DNA from: an uncultured Pseudomonadota bacterium
GTDB lineage: Bacteria > Pseudomonadota > Gammaproteobacteria > Burkholderiales > Thiobacillaceae
Assembly (NCBI GenBank): GCA_903883985.1
Contig: CAISDD010000061.1
Coordinates: 1-9,089 of the forward strand
Reading direction: 5' to 3'
DNA: 9,089 nt
The notes beneath the pieces are model-generated. The model was not told where the DNA came from, made no database searches, and saw only the letters and a program-made list of their open reading frames with translations. This document shows, one piece after another, positions 1-5,848 of this stretch. Position numbers and translations under genes: made by a program. Within the stretch, counting starts at the first letter, position 1. Each line of letters starts with the position of its first letter.

Positions 1-327
1 GAAATCAGCAAGCACGGCGGCACCGCCATCTGCGCCCCGATCGCCCCCTACCAGCAGACCCGCCGCGATGTGCGCACCCTGATCGAGGAATGGGGCGGCT
101 TCATCGAGGTGCACATTTCCACCTCCATCGAAGTGTGCGAGGCACGCGACCGCAAAGGCCTCTATGCCAAGGCGCGCGCCGGTCTGATTCCAGAATTCAC
201 CGGCGTCTCGGATCCTTACGAAACCCCGGAGAACCCCGAGCTGGTCATAGACACCGCGAAATACAGCGTCGACGAGGCGGTCCAGATGATCGTGCTGAAG
301 CTGGAGCACGAAGGCTATCTGCGCTGA
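1..327 (+). CDS. cysC: APS kinase C-terminal part, probably of a bifunctional sulfate adenylyltransferase/APS kinase (5' partial)
   Basis: Adenylylsulfate kinase phosphorylates APS with ATP to give PAPS in cytoplasmic sulfate activation. The frame is open from base 1 and ends in TGA at 325-327, giving 108 visible residues; the N-terminus and P-loop lie outside the window. Visible family motifs are APIAPY near residues 13-18, GGFIEVH near 34-40, and the long conserved block CEARDRKGLYAKARAGLIPEF followed by TGVSDPYE and the PENPELVIDT stretch. Stand-alone CysC enzymes such as that of E. coli have a Ser in the ISPY motif that can be phosphorylated; here it is Ala (IAPY). I associate that variant with bacterial fused Sat/CysC proteins, so the complete gene is probably a bifunctional enzyme of roughly 570 residues. 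That inference depends on sequence upstream of the window. The gene ends 28 bases before mpl, so the two may be co-transcribed. Confidence 0.93.
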   Translation, partial: EISKHGGTAICAPIAPYQQTRRDVRTLIEEWGGFIEVHISTSIEVCEARDRKGLYAKARAGLIPEFTGVSDPYETPENPELVIDTAKYSVDEAVQMIVLKLEHEGYLR

Positions 328-330
328 CAT

Positions 331-350
331 CCGAAATCCGAAATCGAAAT
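331..350. repeat. Short tandem repeat of CCGAAAT in the cysC-mpl gap
   Basis: Two exact copies of CCGAAAT (331-337 and 338-344) are followed by a third copy lacking its first base (CGAAAT, 345-350). It fills most of the 28-base gap before mpl and takes the place where a Shine-Dalgarno sequence would be; no purine-rich SD is visible there. It may simply be slippage-generated spacer. Confidence 0.5.
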
Positions 351-355
351 CGCCC

Positions 356-1741
356 ATGCATCTCCACATCCTCGGCATCTGCGGCACCTTCATGGGCGGC
401 ATCGCGGTCATCGCCCGCCAGGCCGGCCATACTGTCACCGGCTGCGACGCCAACGTCTATCCGCCCATGAGCACGCAACTGGAAGCCCAGGGCATCCGCC
501 TGATCGAAGGCTTTGGCATCGAACAACTGGATCTGAACCCGGACATCTGGGTGGTCGGAAACGTCGTCACGCGGGGGGGCCAGCCGCTCATGGAAGAAAT
601 CCTGGAGCGCGGCCTGCCCTACGTCTCCGGGCCGCAATGGCTGGCGGAAAACGTGTTGCGTGACAAATGGGTGATCGCCGCTGCCGGCACCCATGGCAAG
701 ACCACGACCGCCTCGATGCTGGCCTGGATACTGGAAGATTGCGGCCTCTCGCCTGGCTATCTGATCGGCGGCGTGCCGATGAATTTCGGCGTCTCCGCGC
801 GCCTGACGGGCGCCTTGACCGACAGCCCCTTCTTCGTCATCGAGGCCGACGAATACGACACCGCGTTTTTCGACAAGCGATCCAAGTTCGTCCATTACCA
901 TCCGCGCACGGCCATCCTGAACAACCTGGAATACGACCACGCCGACATCTTTCCGGATATCGCCGCCATCGAAACCCAGTTCCACCACCTGGTGCGCATA
1001 ATACCCGGCAACGGTTTGATCGTCGCCAACAGCGACGAGGCCAGCCTCACGCGGGTGTTGCAGCGCGGTTGTTGGACGCCGGTGGAGCAATTCGGCACCC
1101 GTCCCCCCTCACCCGGGGGGGGGGGCGGACGGCATTGGCGCGCCGAAATCCTCTCTGTATCCAGCTTCGATGTCTACCTGGGAGACACACTCCAGGGTCA
1201 CGTCGAGTGGTCGCTACAAGGCGAACACAACCGCATGAACGCCCTCGCCGCTATCGCCGCGGCACGCCATGCCGGCGTTCCAGCCAAGGATGCCTGCACG
1301 ACGCTGGGCCGTTTCGAGAACGTGAAACGACGCATGGAACTGCGTGGCGAGGCGGGCGGGGTCCGGGTCTACGACGACTTCGCCCACCATCCCACCGCGA
1401 TACGCCTCACGCTGGAGGGATTGCGCGCCAAGGTTGGCACGGCACGGATACTGGCGGTGCTGGAACCGCGCTCCAACACCATGAAGCTGGGCGTGATGAA
1501 GGCGCGACTGGGCGACAGCCTGAAAGACGCCGATCTCGTCTTCTGCTACTCGGGCGGGCTGGACTGGGACGCGGCAAGTGCGCTGGCACCGCTGGGCAGC
1601 AAGGTCTCGGTCCACGCCGATCTGGGTGAACTGGTGACGGCCATCGCCCTGGCTGCACATCCCGGCGACCTGGTGCTGGTGATGAGCAACGGCGCATTCG
1701 GCGGCATCCACAACAAGCTATTGCAAAGGCTGGCGGGATGA
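356..1741 (+). CDS. mpl: UDP-N-acetylmuramate:L-alanyl-gamma-D-glutamyl-meso-diaminopimelate ligase (murein tripeptide recycling)
   Basis: Mpl joins recycled L-Ala-gamma-D-Glu-meso-Dap to UDP-MurNAc with ATP in the cytoplasm, returning cell-wall peptide to peptidoglycan precursor synthesis. The 461-residue product is close to the family's usual length. The N-terminus HILGICGTFMGG (residues 3-14) and SDANVYPPMS-like motif (31-39) are Mpl hallmarks that separate it from MurC. The Mur-ligase P-loop is GTHGKTTT (111-118). Other conserved sites are EADEYDTAFFDKRSKF (163-178), GEHNRMNALAA (289-299), DDFAHHPTAI (340-349) and EPRSNTMKLG (370-379). The ATG at 356 is chosen because the Mpl hallmark follows at once, although no strong ribosome binding site precedes it. 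Odd point: residues 249-259 are a Pro/Gly-rich insert encoded by a C6...G11 tract, in a region that is variable in the family. The reading frame remains open through it. Confidence 0.97.
   Translation: MHLHILGICGTFMGGIAVIARQAGHTVTGCDANVYPPMSTQLEAQGIRLIEGFGIEQLDLNPDIWVVGNVVTRGGQPLMEEILERGLPYVSGPQWLAENVLRDKWVIAAAGTHGKTTTASMLAWILEDCGLSPGYLIGGVPMNFGVSARLTGALTDSPFFVIEADEYDTAFFDKRSKFVHYHPRTAILNNLEYDHADIFPDIAAIETQFHHLVRIIPGNGLIVANSDEASLTRVLQRGCWTPVEQFGTRPPSPGGGGGRHWRAEILSVSSFDVYLGDTLQGHVEWSLQGEHNRMNALAAIAAARHAGVPAKDACTTLGRFENVKRRMELRGEAGGVRVYDDFAHHPTAIRLTLEGLRAKVGTARILAVLEPRSNTMKLGVMKARLGDSLKDADLVFCYSGGLDWDAASALAPLGSKVSVHADLGELVTAIALAAHPGDLVLVMSNGAFGGIHNKLLQRLAG
1103..1125. repeat. C6-TCACCC-G11 homopolymer and hairpin tract inside mpl
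   Basis: Six C (1103-1108), then TCACCC (1109-1114), then eleven consecutive G (1115-1125). The C run can pair with part of the G run to form a hairpin. In the mpl frame it encodes PPSPGGGGG. G11 is the longest homopolymer I found in the window and is the kind of tract prone to slippage. It also resembles GC-rich palindromic dispersed repeats common in proteobacteria that tolerate in-frame insertion; that second reading is inference. Confidence 0.75.
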
Positions 1742-1749
1742 TTTCCTCT

Positions 1750-1781
1750 CTCGCATGCGAGCATCATTCGGCCCGCATGCG
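1750..1781. promoter_or_regulatory. Paired CGCATGCG palindromes upstream of the MCE-transporter operon (candidate operator)
   Basis: The gap between mpl and the permease (1742-1800) holds two copies of the perfect 8-bp palindrome CGCATGCG, at 1752-1759 and 1774-1781. The first lies inside a 12-bp perfect palindrome, CTCGCATGCGAG (1750-1761). The copies are 22 bp apart, about two helical turns, which would place two bound dimers on one DNA face. I recognise no specific regulator, and GC-rich DNA makes chance palindromes fairly likely. A GAGG at 1790-1793 is a plausible ribosome binding site for the next gene. Confidence 0.25.
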
Positions 1782-1800
1782 CGCCCGCCGAGGCTGAACC

Positions 1801-2934
1801 ATGGTCACGTCCGCCGCGCGGGAACCCAGTTGCACACTGAATACCGGTGCCCAGGGACAGGTTCTGTGCCTGCACGGCGACTGGACCCTAAGACGACTGC
1901 CGCGTCTCGAGGCCGACCTCAAAACCCTGGACATCGACCCACTGCGACCCCTACGACTCGACGCCGGCAAGCTGGATACGCTGGACAGCGCGGGCGCCAA
2001 CCATCTGCTGCTTCATCTTGGCCGCCAAGGGCAACCCTTCCCGCACCTGTCCCTGGTCGGTTTCAGCAAACAGGGGCTCGCCCTCCTCGATCTAGTGGCC
2101 GTGCGACGCGACGTGGTTCCACTGCGCGCGCGCCGTCGCCGCGGGCTGCGCCAAGTGCTCGGCTGGCACGCCTGGGCCATCGCCCGCGGCGCCCGCGCCG
2201 GCCTGGCCTTCATCGGCCAGACCGGGCAAGCCTTCGGAACACTGTTGCGCCATCCTGGCTCGATGCGCTGGCGCGAACTGTTCGTGCAACTGGAAATGGT
2301 GGGTTTGCGTGCCATTCCCATCGTCATGCTGATGAATTACCTGATCGGCGTTGTATTCGCCTACCTGCTAGGCATCCAGATGCAGAAGTTCGGCGCCAGC
2401 CACCTGGTGGTCGATGGCGTGGGCCTGGGCATTGCCCGCGAGTTCGCGCCCCTGATAACCGCCGTCCTGGTGGCTGGCCGATCCGGCGCGGCCTTCACCG
2501 CCCACCTGGGCTCCATGAAGGTGAACCAGGAAATCGACGCCATCGTCACCATGGGCTTGTCGCCGTTTCAGGTTCTGGTGTTGCCGCGCCTGTTTGCCAT
2601 CCTCCTGATGCTTCCCCTGCTCAGTTTTACGGCCGATGTTGCCGGGATCGCCGGCGCCGCCCAGGTCGCCTCCTTGCATCTGGGCATCCCCGCAACCAGC
2701 TTCTACGGCCGCCTGCGAGAGGTGTTGCCTCTATCCACCGTACTCTTTGGTCTGGAAAAAACCCCGGCCTTCGCCCTGGCCATCGCCATGATCGCCTGCC
2801 ACAGCGGCTTCTCCGTGCGGCGCGACGCGCGCAGCGTCGGCCTGCATACCACCTCCACGGTGGTGCGCGGCATCGTCGCCGTGCTCCTGATCGACTCCGC
2901 CTTCGCAGTGGCCTATCCGGACATTCAGACATGA
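1801..2934 (+). CDS. MlaE-family ABC transporter permease with N-terminal STAS domain
   Basis: This is the inner-membrane permease of an MCE-type (Mla-like) ABC transporter. The 377-residue protein is longer than plain MlaE (about 260) because residues about 18-100 form a STAS-like domain, with the conserved LDSAGANHLL motif at 61-70. In Mla a separate STAS protein, MlaB, binds the ATPase; here that role appears built in. The MlaE domain covers about 150-373. It includes hydrophobic segments near 170-192, 213-230, 256-290 and 355-373, and the family signature EFAPLITAVLVAGRSGAAF (214-232) followed by GSMKVNQEIDAIVTMG (237-252). The ATG at 1801 has GAGG at 1790-1793. Its stop overlaps the next start (ATGA, 2931-2934), which indicates translational coupling with the ATPase. 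The substrate is not predictable from sequence; phospholipid or another hydrophobic compound is expected from the family. Confidence 0.93.
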   Translation: MVTSAAREPSCTLNTGAQGQVLCLHGDWTLRRLPRLEADLKTLDIDPLRPLRLDAGKLDTLDSAGANHLLLHLGRQGQPFPHLSLVGFSKQGLALLDLVAVRRDVVPLRARRRRGLRQVLGWHAWAIARGARAGLAFIGQTGQAFGTLLRHPGSMRWRELFVQLEMVGLRAIPIVMLMNYLIGVVFAYLLGIQMQKFGASHLVVDGVGLGIAREFAPLITAVLVAGRSGAAFTAHLGSMKVNQEIDAIVTMGLSPFQVLVLPRLFAILLMLPLLSFTADVAGIAGAAQVASLHLGIPATSFYGRLREVLPLSTVLFGLEKTPAFALAIAMIACHSGFSVRRDARSVGLHTTSTVVRGIVAVLLIDSAFAVAYPDIQT

Positions 2935-3698
2935 ATCAGGGTGCAGGATCGAACGCGCCCGTGGTCGAAGTCGAGTCCTTGCGTACCCGCCTGGATGGGC
3001 ACTGGGTGCATGACGGCATTTCCTTCACGCTGCGGCCGGGCGAGATCGTCGCCCTGATCGGCGGCAGCGGCACCGGCAAGACCGTGTTGCTGAACCAGTT
3101 GGTCGGGCTGCGCAGCCCCGATGGCGGCCGAGTGAAGTTGTTCGGCCAGGATCTGGCGCAGTTGAGCAGCGCCGACTTGCAGGCACTGCGCCGGCGCTTC
3201 GGTTTCCTTTTCCAGGACGGTGCCCTGTTTTCGGCCATGCGTGTGGCGGAGAACGTGGCTACACCGCTGCGCGAACACCTGCCCTGGCTGGCCCTGCCGC
3301 TGCGCGAGGAAATCGTCGATCTCAAGCTTGCCCTGGTCGGTCTGCCCCCAGATGCTGCCGGCAAGATGCCCAGCGAGCTCTCCGGTGGCATGCGCAAGCG
3401 CGCCGCCCTGGCGCGCGCCTTGGCGTTGGAGCCGGAGTTGCTGTTCCTCGACGAACCCACTTCCGGCCTCGACCCGATCAGCTCGCGCGAATTTGACCGT
3501 ACTCTGCGCGTCCTGGTCGACAGCCTGAGGTTGACCGTGCTGCTCACCACCCATGATCTGGACTGCTTGTGGGGGTTGGCGGATCGTGTCATCGTGCTGT
3601 TCGAGGGGCGGGTGATCGGCGACGGCCCGGTGCGCGAAGTGGCGGGAATCGAGCACGAGTGGATACGATCCTATTTCCATACCCGGACTTTGGAGTAA
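2931..3698 (+). CDS. MlaF-like ABC transporter ATP-binding protein
   Basis: This 255-residue cytoplasmic ATPase would power the permease encoded just upstream. All ABC elements are intact: Walker A GGSGTGKT (44-51), Q-loop FQDGALF (94-100, Gln95), signature LSGGM (150-154), Walker B and D-loop LLFLDEPTSGLDP (170-182) and the switch His (TTHDL, His208). The FQDGALFSAMRVAENVATPLREH-type stretch and the LSGGMRKRAALARAL signature are typical of the MlaF/Ttg2A branch. The open frame extends far upstream of 2931, but that part is an out-of-frame shadow of the permease. The ATG at 2931 is chosen for family length, for the ATGA overlap with the permease stop, and because ABC homology starts at about residue 11. 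Its stop codon (3696-3698) lies two bases before the MCE gene. Confidence 0.95.
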   Translation: MNQGAGSNAPVVEVESLRTRLDGHWVHDGISFTLRPGEIVALIGGSGTGKTVLLNQLVGLRSPDGGRVKLFGQDLAQLSSADLQALRRRFGFLFQDGALFSAMRVAENVATPLREHLPWLALPLREEIVDLKLALVGLPPDAAGKMPSELSGGMRKRAALARALALEPELLFLDEPTSGLDPISSREFDRTLRVLVDSLRLTVLLTTHDLDCLWGLADRVIVLFEGRVIGDGPVREVAGIEHEWIRSYFHTRTLE

Positions 3699-3700
3699 AG

Positions 3701-4648
3701 ATGGAATCCGAAGCACGCTATGCCTGGGTGGGCGGCACCCTGATCCTGTTGTTTCTGGCCCTGGCGGGGGGCATTTACTGGCTGTCCGGCGCCAGCGACA
3801 CCCCATCCGCCAAGCGCTACACGGTGTATTTCCGGAAACAGTCGCTGGAAGGTCTGCAAATCGGCGGCGAAGTGCGCATGCGTGGCATCAAGGTGGGTCG
3901 TGTGATGGACTACACCATCCTGCCCGATACCGTGCGCGGGGTGCGGGTGCTACTGGAAGTGGATGCGCGCACGCCGGTGCTGGAGGGTGTCCAGGCCGAG
4001 GTCAACCGCAAGCTGGTCACCGGCATCGCCGGCGTCGACCTGGTCAACACCATGATCGGCGGCGCTCCCCTGATGCTCAAGTTAATGGGTGAACCCTATC
4101 CGGTGATCGCCGAAGGCGTAGGAGAAGTCACCCGCATGACCGGTGAGCTGATAGACCTGGGCAGCGTTGGCGGCTTGGCTCTGCAAAGGATCAATCTGTT
4201 GCTTTCGCAAGATAATCAACGTGCTTTTCGCGACGCGCTGAAAAACACCCGCGACCTCACAGGGGGGCTCGGGCAAGTCGTTCCGTTGCTGCGCGAGACG
4301 CTGGTGCAGTCCAGGCACACGGCAGAGCGTCTGGAACGTGCCAGCGTCACGGCGGAGTCGGCCCTGAATACGGCCGCCCGCGATCTCGACAGCCTGACCG
4401 CACAGTCCCGTGACTCCCTGAGTGCGGCACGCACCGCCCTGGAACTGGGTCGGAAAGAAGTCAGTGCGCTCAGCCTCTCTCTGCGCCTGTCCGCCGATCT
4501 CGCCGGCCAGGATGTCCAGGCCACCGCGAAGGTGTTGCGCGACAGCGGCAGCGCCTTGCAGCAGACCGCCCATGCACTGTCCCTGCCGGAAACCATCCTA
4601 TTCGGCGCGCCTCGGGGCGACCTGGGTCCGGGGGAGGTCGCCCGATGA
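3701..4648 (+). CDS. MlaD-like MCE-domain periplasmic substrate-binding protein
   Basis: A 315-residue protein anchored in the inner membrane by one N-terminal helix (about residues 7-29), with the rest periplasmic. Residues about 38-132 form a single MCE domain (YTVYFRKQSLEGLQIGGEVRMRG-type start, then GIKVGRVMDYTI and the LVTGIAGVDLVN stretch). MCE proteins form hexameric rings or tubes that carry hydrophobic molecules between ABC permease and outer membrane. Residues about 140-295 are Ala/Leu/Ser/Thr/Gln-rich and look wholly helical or coiled-coil, which could extend the hexamer into a periplasmic needle. The C-terminus ILFGAPRGDLGPGE resembles the usual end of this group. The ATG at 3701 is chosen because GGAG (3692-3695), overlapping the ATPase stop region, is correctly spaced and the membrane anchor follows. 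Its stop overlaps the lipoprotein start (ATGA, 4645-4648). Confidence 0.93.
   Translation: MESEARYAWVGGTLILLFLALAGGIYWLSGASDTPSAKRYTVYFRKQSLEGLQIGGEVRMRGIKVGRVMDYTILPDTVRGVRVLLEVDARTPVLEGVQAEVNRKLVTGIAGVDLVNTMIGGAPLMLKLMGEPYPVIAEGVGEVTRMTGELIDLGSVGGLALQRINLLLSQDNQRAFRDALKNTRDLTGGLGQVVPLLRETLVQSRHTAERLERASVTAESALNTAARDLDSLTAQSRDSLSAARTALELGRKEVSALSLSLRLSADLAGQDVQATAKVLRDSGSALQQTAHALSLPETILFGAPRGDLGPGEVAR
4633..4638 (+). promoter_or_regulatory. Strong ribosome binding site GGAGGT for the auxiliary lipoprotein
   Basis: GGAGGT lies six bases before the ATG at 4645 and inside the end of the MCE gene. It is the best Shine-Dalgarno match I saw in the window and fixes the lipoprotein start together with the ATGA overlap. 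Confidence 0.75.
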
Positions 4649-5253
4649 AAGCCCTGTTGCTCTGTCTATCCCTCGCCCTGGGCGCATGCGGTTTTACGCA
4701 GCCGCGCCCCGCCACCACCTGGTATGTTCTGGAAGACCAGGGTAGCGCTCGAGTCGCAGGCCAGCCGCTCTGGCAGGATACGCTGCTGCTACGCGAAACC
4801 GACGCGCCCGGCTTTTACCAGAGCGATGCACTGGCCTATAGCCGTACCGCCGGCACCCGCGGCCACTACCAATATGCCCATCTGACCGAGCCGCCTGGGC
4901 CGCGCATCGACCAGTTGCTGCGCGGCCGCCTGGAGCAGTCCGGCCTGTTCACGGCGGTTGCAGCCTTGGGTTCCGGCGTGACCGGGAGCTACCAACTCAA
5001 CCCCCGTCTTCTCGACTTCTACCACGATGCCACACAGGCGCCGGGCGAAGTGAAACTATTGCTGGAAGTCGAACTGCTGCGCCGCGGCGACGCTCACCGG
5101 ATCGCCCTCACCCGCATCGCGGTCCACGCCCCGGCACCCAGCTTCGACGCGCGTGGCGCGGCACAGGGGGCGAATTCGGCTCTCACTCAGGCACTGGACC
5201 AGATCACGGCATGGCTGGCCCGGGTGGGCGCCAAGCTTTCCGCAAGCGAATGA
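4645..5253 (+). CDS. ABC-type transport auxiliary lipoprotein (PqiC/LinN-like)
   Basis: A 202-residue predicted outer-membrane lipoprotein completing the MCE transporter. Residues 1-14 are a short hydrophobic signal peptide after Lys2, and the lipobox LGAC (12-15) makes Cys15 the lipidated residue. Gly16 follows rather than Asp, so outer-membrane sorting is expected. The mature part matches the ABC_trans_aux type: a PATTWYVL start, LLLRETDAPGFYQSDALAYSRT (47-68), and a RIDQLLRGRLEQSGLF region (about 87-102). In PqiC and LinN systems such lipoproteins are thought to receive or dock the MCE tube at the outer membrane. The four-part gene set (permease, ATPase, MCE protein, lipoprotein) matches LinKLMN of Sphingobium, known for its requirement in gamma-hexachlorocyclohexane use. 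The native substrate here is unknown. Confidence 0.9.
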   Translation: MKALLLCLSLALGACGFTQPRPATTWYVLEDQGSARVAGQPLWQDTLLLRETDAPGFYQSDALAYSRTAGTRGHYQYAHLTEPPGPRIDQLLRGRLEQSGLFTAVAALGSGVTGSYQLNPRLLDFYHDATQAPGEVKLLLEVELLRRGDAHRIALTRIAVHAPAPSFDARGAAQGANSALTQALDQITAWLARVGAKLSASE

Positions 5254-5265
5254 CCGGAAGCCCGC

Positions 5266-5271
5266 TAAAAT
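5266..5271 (+). promoter_or_regulatory. Possible -10 element (TAAAAT) giving a leaderless yqiA transcript
   Basis: TAAAAT matches the sigma-70 -10 consensus at five of six positions in an otherwise GC-rich stretch. A start about seven bases downstream would fall at the yqiA ATG (5279), so the mRNA would have almost no leader. That fits the lack of a Shine-Dalgarno sequence before 5279. No good -35 hexamer is seen at 16-18 bp. Confidence 0.3.
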
Positions 5272-5278
5272 ACTGGCC

Positions 5279-5833
5279 ATGCTGATCTATATCCACGGCT
5301 TCAACAGCTCCTCTCTATCCGGCAAGGCGCGCGTGCTCCATGACTGGATGGACAGTCGCGGCCTGGGAGACGCCTGCATCTGCCCTGACCTGCCGGATCG
5401 CCCCTCCGCCGCCGTGGCGCTGCTGGAAAATCTCATCGCGGAAAGTGTCGGCCCGGCCAAACTGATCGGCAGCTCCCTGGGCGGCTTCTATGCCACCTAT
5501 CTGGCGGAGAGGCACGGACTCAAAGCCGTGCTGGTGAACCCCTGCGTAAACTGTGACGAGAAGCTGGCCGCTTACGTGGGCAGCATGCAGAAGAACTGGC
5601 ATGACGGCAGCGAATACCGTTTTTCCGAAGAACATCTGGCCGAGTTGCGGGCACTTTCTACCCGGCCCGTTCACATGGAGCGTTATCTCCTGCTGCTTGA
5701 GACCGGTGACGCAGTCCTCGACTACCGCGAAGCGGCGGCGGCCTTTCCCGGTGCGCGCCAGGTGGTGCTAGCGGGCGGCGACCACGGTTTTTCCCGCTTT
5801 AGCGAATATCTTCCCGACATCCTGGCTTTCTAA
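5279..5833 (+). CDS. yqiA: YqiA/YcfP-family alpha/beta-fold esterase
   Basis: A compact 184-residue alpha/beta hydrolase of the YqiA (UPF0227) family; E. coli YqiA hydrolyses short acyl esters and CoA thioesters in vitro, but its physiological substrate is unclear. The N-terminus is MLIYIHGFNSSSLSGK, with the oxyanion-hole HGF motif at 6-8. The predicted catalytic triad is Ser66 in GSSLGG (64-69), Asp144 in TGDAVLDY (142-149) and His169 in GGDHGF (166-171). There is no signal peptide, so it is cytoplasmic. The ATG at 5279 is used because the first beta strand and HGF motif follow at once; the frame is open further upstream only inside the lipoprotein gene. It begins 25 bases after the lipoprotein stop, so it may either extend the operon or have its own promoter (see 5266-5271). 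Confidence 0.93.
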   Translation: MLIYIHGFNSSSLSGKARVLHDWMDSRGLGDACICPDLPDRPSAAVALLENLIAESVGPAKLIGSSLGGFYATYLAERHGLKAVLVNPCVNCDEKLAAYVGSMQKNWHDGSEYRFSEEHLAELRALSTRPVHMERYLLLLETGDAVLDYREAAAAFPGARQVVLAGGDHGFSRFSEYLPDILAF

Positions 5834-5848
5834 TTTCTGGCGATTTCC

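Noticed and set aside
573..579. G7 run in mpl as a second slippage site
   Set aside because: It encodes the conserved TRGG segment of Mpl, so it is explained by protein sequence and is shorter than typical switching tracts.
245..1090. Minus-strand open frame of 281 codons opposite mpl
   Set aside because: It is antisense to conserved Mpl motifs including the P-loop and has no recognisable domain.
1755..2930. Long open extension of the ATPase frame upstream of its start
   Set aside because: It overlaps the well-supported permease in another frame, is Arg/Pro-rich and low in recognisable motifs, as expected for a GC-rich shadow; the ATPase homology begins only after 2931.
2925..3806. Minus-strand open frame of 293 codons opposite the ATPase
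   Set aside because: It mirrors the codon pattern of the real gene, has no family motifs and no plausible upstream signals.
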